Of a stretch of 7,612 nt of DNA, positions 5,674-7,612 are shown piece after piece (the first letter of the stretch is position 1; each line of letters starts with the position of its first letter). Position numbers and translations under genes: made by a program. The notes beneath the pieces were generated by a model, which was not told where the DNA came from, made no database searches, and saw nothing but the letters and a program-made list of their open reading frames with translations. Source of the DNA: Desulfobacterales bacterium (lineage in GTDB: Bacteria; Desulfobacterota; Desulfobacteria; Desulfobacterales; BuS5); contig JAERRQ010000358.1 of NCBI GenBank assembly GCA_016735355.1, forward strand, positions 1 through 7,612, given 5' to 3'.

Positions 5674-5679
5674 TAACAT
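5663..5679. promoter_or_regulatory. 17-bp palindrome overlapping the sigma-54-like site
   Basis: atgttatg-c-cataacat has perfect 8-bp arms and one central base. It overlaps the -24 half of the proposed sigma-54 site and could be a repressor operator. The binding protein is unknown. Confidence 0.45.
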
Positions 5680-5791
5680 GGAAAAGAGACATTTTTTTAC
5701 TTGTAACAGCACAATCTATTGATTTTAAAAGTAAAACCATGGCGTAGTTTGCTTTGCGTTTTTGAACAGAACGATGTAAAGGCCATACTTA

Positions 5792-5832
5792 CTGTAAACT
5801 TGATATGCATAGCTGTAAACTTGATATACATA
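5792..5832. repeat. Two 21-bp tandem repeats, possible enhancer sites
   Basis: ctgtaaacttgatatgcata (5792-5811) and ctgtaaacttgatatacata (5813-5832) match at 19 of 20 positions with a 21-bp period, two helical turns. The second copy contains the partial dyad TGTA-N9-TACA. They lie about 145-185 bp upstream of the predicted +1 of the protease operon, the range typical of sigma-54 activator sites, and about 175 bp before brnT. A TATAAT word (5833-5838) follows directly but lacks a correctly placed -35. Confidence 0.5.
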
Positions 5833-5951
5833 TATAATGTTTGAAGAAGATCACATTGTTTAATCAAAAAAAATAGTACAAGGAACAATCCTAACACCCT
5901 ATGATATTGTTATTTCGTCCCCGTTCCCAATGTTGACATACCAATAAAAAG

Positions 5952-5979
5952 ACTTGCAATAGCTAATGCATTGACAAGT
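5952..5979. promoter_or_regulatory. Candidate BrnA operator
   Basis: acttgcaat (5952-5960) and attgacaagt (5970-5979) form an inverted repeat with 9-bp arms interrupted by one bulged base. The right arm covers the -35 box of the brnT promoter, so a bound repressor would block it. BrnA-type antitoxins autoregulate their operons through DNA binding. The assignment is positional. Confidence 0.4.
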
Positions 5980-5999
5980 AAGGTTTATGTAACTACAAT
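5971..5999 (+). promoter_or_regulatory. brnTA promoter
   Basis: A perfect TTGACA (5971-5976) and TACAAT (5994-5999, 5/6) are separated by 17 bp. Initiation would fall near 6006, one or two bases from the toxin ATG at 6008, predicting a leaderless or nearly leaderless message. An additional TTGACA (5933-5938) with the weaker TGCAAT at 16 bp could give a longer transcript. Confidence 0.6.
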
Positions 6000-6007
6000 A
6001 ATAAAAT

Positions 6008-6283
6008 ATGGAATGGGACGAAATTAAAAGACAGAAAAATCTCAAAAAGCATGGTTTGGACTTTGCCTTAGCTGATTATGTATTGGAGAGTCCTTTCAGG
6101 CTTGATGTAAGTATTATTCGTAACAACGAAAGCCGTACACAATCATTTGCCTATGTTTTTGACTATCTGGCTGTCTTGTCAGTTGTTCACTCTAAAAATG
6201 GTACTCGAATAATAAGTTTTCGCCGTGCCAGCCGTGAAGAAAGGGAGGTATACCATGAGTGGCTTGCAAACGAACCTGAATAA
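6008..6283 (+). CDS. brnT: BrnT family toxin (type II TA)
   Basis: This is a 91-residue ribonuclease-type toxin of the BrnT family, which cleaves RNA and arrests growth until bound by BrnA. Family hallmarks in order are EWDEIK (2-7), N11 and KHG (14-16) with F19, a central beta region with ESR (Arg43), RIIS (67-70), RRAS (72-75) and the C-terminal REERE..Y (76-82). The length is normal for the family and no truncation is visible. The start matches the usual 'EWD' beginning. No Shine-Dalgarno sequence precedes it, consistent with the near-leaderless promoter. The 3' end overlaps the antitoxin gene by 29 bp, the toxin-first order known for brnTA. It looks intact and active. Confidence 0.88.
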   Translation: MEWDEIKRQKNLKKHGLDFALADYVLESPFRLDVSIIRNNESRTQSFAYVFDYLAVLSVVHSKNGTRIISFRRASREEREVYHEWLANEPE

Positions 6284-6563
6284 ACAAAAAAAAGAAATTT
6301 TAAAAGCTACAGCCATTGCCCCAAAAAAGGGAGACTTTGTATGGGACGGAAAAGATGAAAATGAACGTCCACTTAGTAAAAAAGAGATGCGTGCTGGAAT
6401 TAAAAATTTAGGCGGCCGTCCAAAATTAGAAAATAGAAAACAATCTCTCACAATTCGACTTAATCCTGAGGTGCTATATTTTTTCAAGTCACAGGGTAAA
6501 GGGTGGCAAACTAGAATCAATGACACCCTCCAAAACTATGTTAATTCACATCGGACAGCATAG
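6255..6563 (+). CDS. brnA: BrnA family ribbon-helix-helix antitoxin
   Basis: This 102-residue antitoxin neutralises BrnT and should repress the pair's promoter. The N-terminal half (1-50) is Lys-rich, and DFVWDG..ERPLSKKEM (27-45) is the likely toxin-binding segment. GRPK (54-57) leads into the ribbon-helix-helix: strand KQSLTIRL (62-69), helix 1 NPEVLYFFKSQ (70-80), turn GKG and helix 2 WQTRINDTLQNYV (84-96). A longer GTG frame from 6225 exists, but the ATG at 6255 has the strong GGGAGG site six bases upstream and is preferred. Translation is probably coupled to brnT through the 29-bp overlap, while its own strong ribosome site favours antitoxin excess. Confidence 0.85.
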   Translation: MSGLQTNLNKQKKEILKATAIAPKKGDFVWDGKDENERPLSKKEMRAGIKNLGGRPKLENRKQSLTIRLNPEVLYFFKSQGKGWQTRINDTLQNYVNSHRTA

Positions 6564-6641
6564 GTGAATCAATTCCTCCATTAATGACTAACCGCGTAAC
6601 CACTTCAAATAATAAAAAAGATCAAGCTTGAGGGAGAGAAA

Positions 6642-7612
6642 ATGGAAGATATTGCGCTGCTTTGTGAAATCTCTACTTCTATTCACACTATCCGTGATCT
6701 GGATGAAATGCTTAAAGTTATTCTTCGTAAAATAGAGGCTGTTTTTCATATTGAAGGTGCATCCATAGCCATTCATGATCCTGAAAAAAAAGAATTTTAT
6801 TTTATCCGCACTGTGGAGGAGGGAAAAAATGAAAAAAAAGGGGGATTGCAAAAAATACGATTTCCGGATCATCTCGGAGTGGCCGGATGGGTGCTCCGGA
6901 AAAAAGAGCCGGTAATAATACCTGATACCTCTCGGGATGATCGTTTTTTAAAAGGTGTTGATCTTAAAGGTAATTTTATAACCCGCTCTATGATTTGCCT
7001 TCCCTTGCGGACACGTAAAGGATTGATTGGTGTGTTATATGCACTAAACAAACTTAAGGGAAAATTTACAGAAAAAGATAGCAAGTTACTGGAAATACTT
7101 TCCGGAACAATTGCCATCGCGATTGAGAATGCACGGTTTTATGGTGAACTAAAACAGTATGCAAGTTCCCTTGAGCAGGAAAATCAACGACTTAAATCAG
7201 AGGCACAGGAACAATTTAATCTTCAGGGAATCATCGGGTCCAGCCCGGCAATGAACAGGGTGTTTGCCCTTTTAGAAAAAATTATCAATACAGAAACAAC
7301 TGTATTGATCCATGGAGAGACTGGAACCGGTAAAGAACTTTTTGCCAGGGCGATTCATTTCAATGGTTATTTAAAGGAAAAGCCTTTTCTGGCGGAAAAC
7401 TGTGGCGCTCTTTCCGAAAATATTTTGGAAAGTGAACTTTTTGGGCATGTCAAGGGCGCCTTTACCGGAGCTGTTACCGACAAAAAAGGGCTTTTTGAGT
7501 TGGCAAACGGAGGAAGCATCTTTCTTGATGAAATCGGAGATATGCCTGCCTCCATGCAGGTTAAACTTCTTAGAGTTTTACAGGAAGGAGAATTCAGGCC
7601 GGTGGGCGGCAG
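6642..7612 (+). CDS. GAF-AAA+ sigma-54-dependent transcriptional activator (5' part)
   Basis: The frame stays open for 323 codons to the window end; the rest of the AAA+ domain and the expected Fis-type HTH lie outside. Residues ~1-165 form a GAF sensor domain ([17 protein letters not shown], 79-95; SMICLPLR...GVLYALNK, 116-137) that presumably binds a small ligand or senses a metabolic state. A short coiled coil (~168-192) links to the AAA+ domain, with Walker A GETGTGKE (225-232), the sigma-54-contacting loop GAFTGA (272-277) and Walker B IFLDE (293-297). No response-regulator receiver domain is present, so control is by ligand as in NorR/FhlA-like proteins rather than phosphorylation. GAGGGAG lies a few bases before the ATG. 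Targets are unknown. Confidence 0.93.
   Translation, partial: MEDIALLCEISTSIHTIRDLDEMLKVILRKIEAVFHIEGASIAIHDPEKKEFYFIRTVEEGKNEKKGGLQKIRFPDHLGVAGWVLRKKEPVIIPDTSRDDRFLKGVDLKGNFITRSMICLPLRTRKGLIGVLYALNKLKGKFTEKDSKLLEILSGTIAIAIENARFYGELKQYASSLEQENQRLKSEAQEQFNLQGIIGSSPAMNRVFALLEKIINTETTVLIHGETGTGKELFARAIHFNGYLKEKPFLAENCGALSENILESELFGHVKGAFTGAVTDKKGLFELANGGSIFLDEIGDMPASMQVKLLRVLQEGEFRPVGG

Larger units (their letters stand above)
5524..6007. other. Regulatory spacer between divergent units
   Basis: These 484 AT-rich bases separate the leftward protease operon from the rightward brnTA pair. They contain a leader mini-ORF, a 17-bp palindrome, a sigma-54-like promoter, a 21-bp tandem repeat and the brnT promoter, listed separately. 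No larger gene is supported. Confidence 0.6.

Noticed and set aside
5697..5897. 66-codon leftward frame upstream of the protease operon
   Set aside because: It has a GTG start with no Shine-Dalgarno sequence, reads through the tandem repeat giving a repeated IKFT word, and has low-complexity composition. It is likely chance in AT-rich DNA.
6622..6631. tcaagcttga palindrome before the sigma-54 activator as an operator
   Set aside because: A 10-bp palindrome alone is not unusual, and no promoter is placed around it.
6588..7117. Leftward frames opposite the sigma-54 activator gene
   Set aside because: They are antisense shadows of a clear GAF-AAA+ coding sequence on the plus strand.

Overview
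The window looks like chromosomal DNA of an anaerobic, AT-leaning Deltaproteobacterium, most likely a Desulfobacterales-type sulfate reducer. This is inferred from the style of the GlmM and HdrD/GlcF-like proteins, a sigma-54 activator and repeat-laden intergenic spacers. No rRNA, tRNA, CRISPR array, transposase or prophage core gene is visible.

Layout. Positions 1-499 form a gene-free spacer. A possible leftward promoter and a dense GAAC/GTTC operator-like cluster lie at its left edge, and a palindrome-rich 'ttagc' repeat cluster lies at 237-382. Positions 500-3158 (+) carry a housekeeping/energy segment: glmM (phosphoglucosamine mutase), a two-[4Fe-4S] plus double-CCG iron-sulfur protein of the HdrD/GlcF type, and a probable 43-residue basic small protein. 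The first two genes are joined by a nine-codon mini-ORF whose start overlaps the glmM stop and whose stop overlaps the next start. Positions 3478-4191 (+) hold a short crotonase-family (enoyl-CoA hydratase/isomerase) gene, bracketed by copies of a 'cgttcacggtt' repeat.

Positions 4411-5523 are a leftward two-gene unit. The first gene encodes a 192-residue protein with an apparent Cys-His-Glu triad resembling the papain-like C-terminal domain of the Marasmius oreades agglutinin (MOA). The second encodes a 170-residue protein of unknown function with a short coiled coil. A strong leftward terminator hairpin lies beyond it. The 484-base spacer upstream of the unit holds a 17-bp palindrome, a sigma-54-like -24/-12 match, a mini-ORF with a strong Shine-Dalgarno sequence, and two 21-bp tandem repeats placed where a sigma-54 enhancer site would be expected.

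Positions 6008-6563 (+) encode a BrnT/BrnA type II toxin-antitoxin pair, with the toxin first and a 29-bp overlap. Its promoter would give an almost leaderless toxin mRNA and overlaps an inverted repeat. Positions 6642-7612 (+) are the 5' part of a GAF-AAA+ sigma-54-dependent activator, cut by the window end.

The left half is core metabolism; the right half (4411-6563) looks accessory. The most interesting candidate system is the MOA-like cysteine protease operon with its unusual upstream region. A link between it and the nearby sigma-54 activator is possible but not shown.
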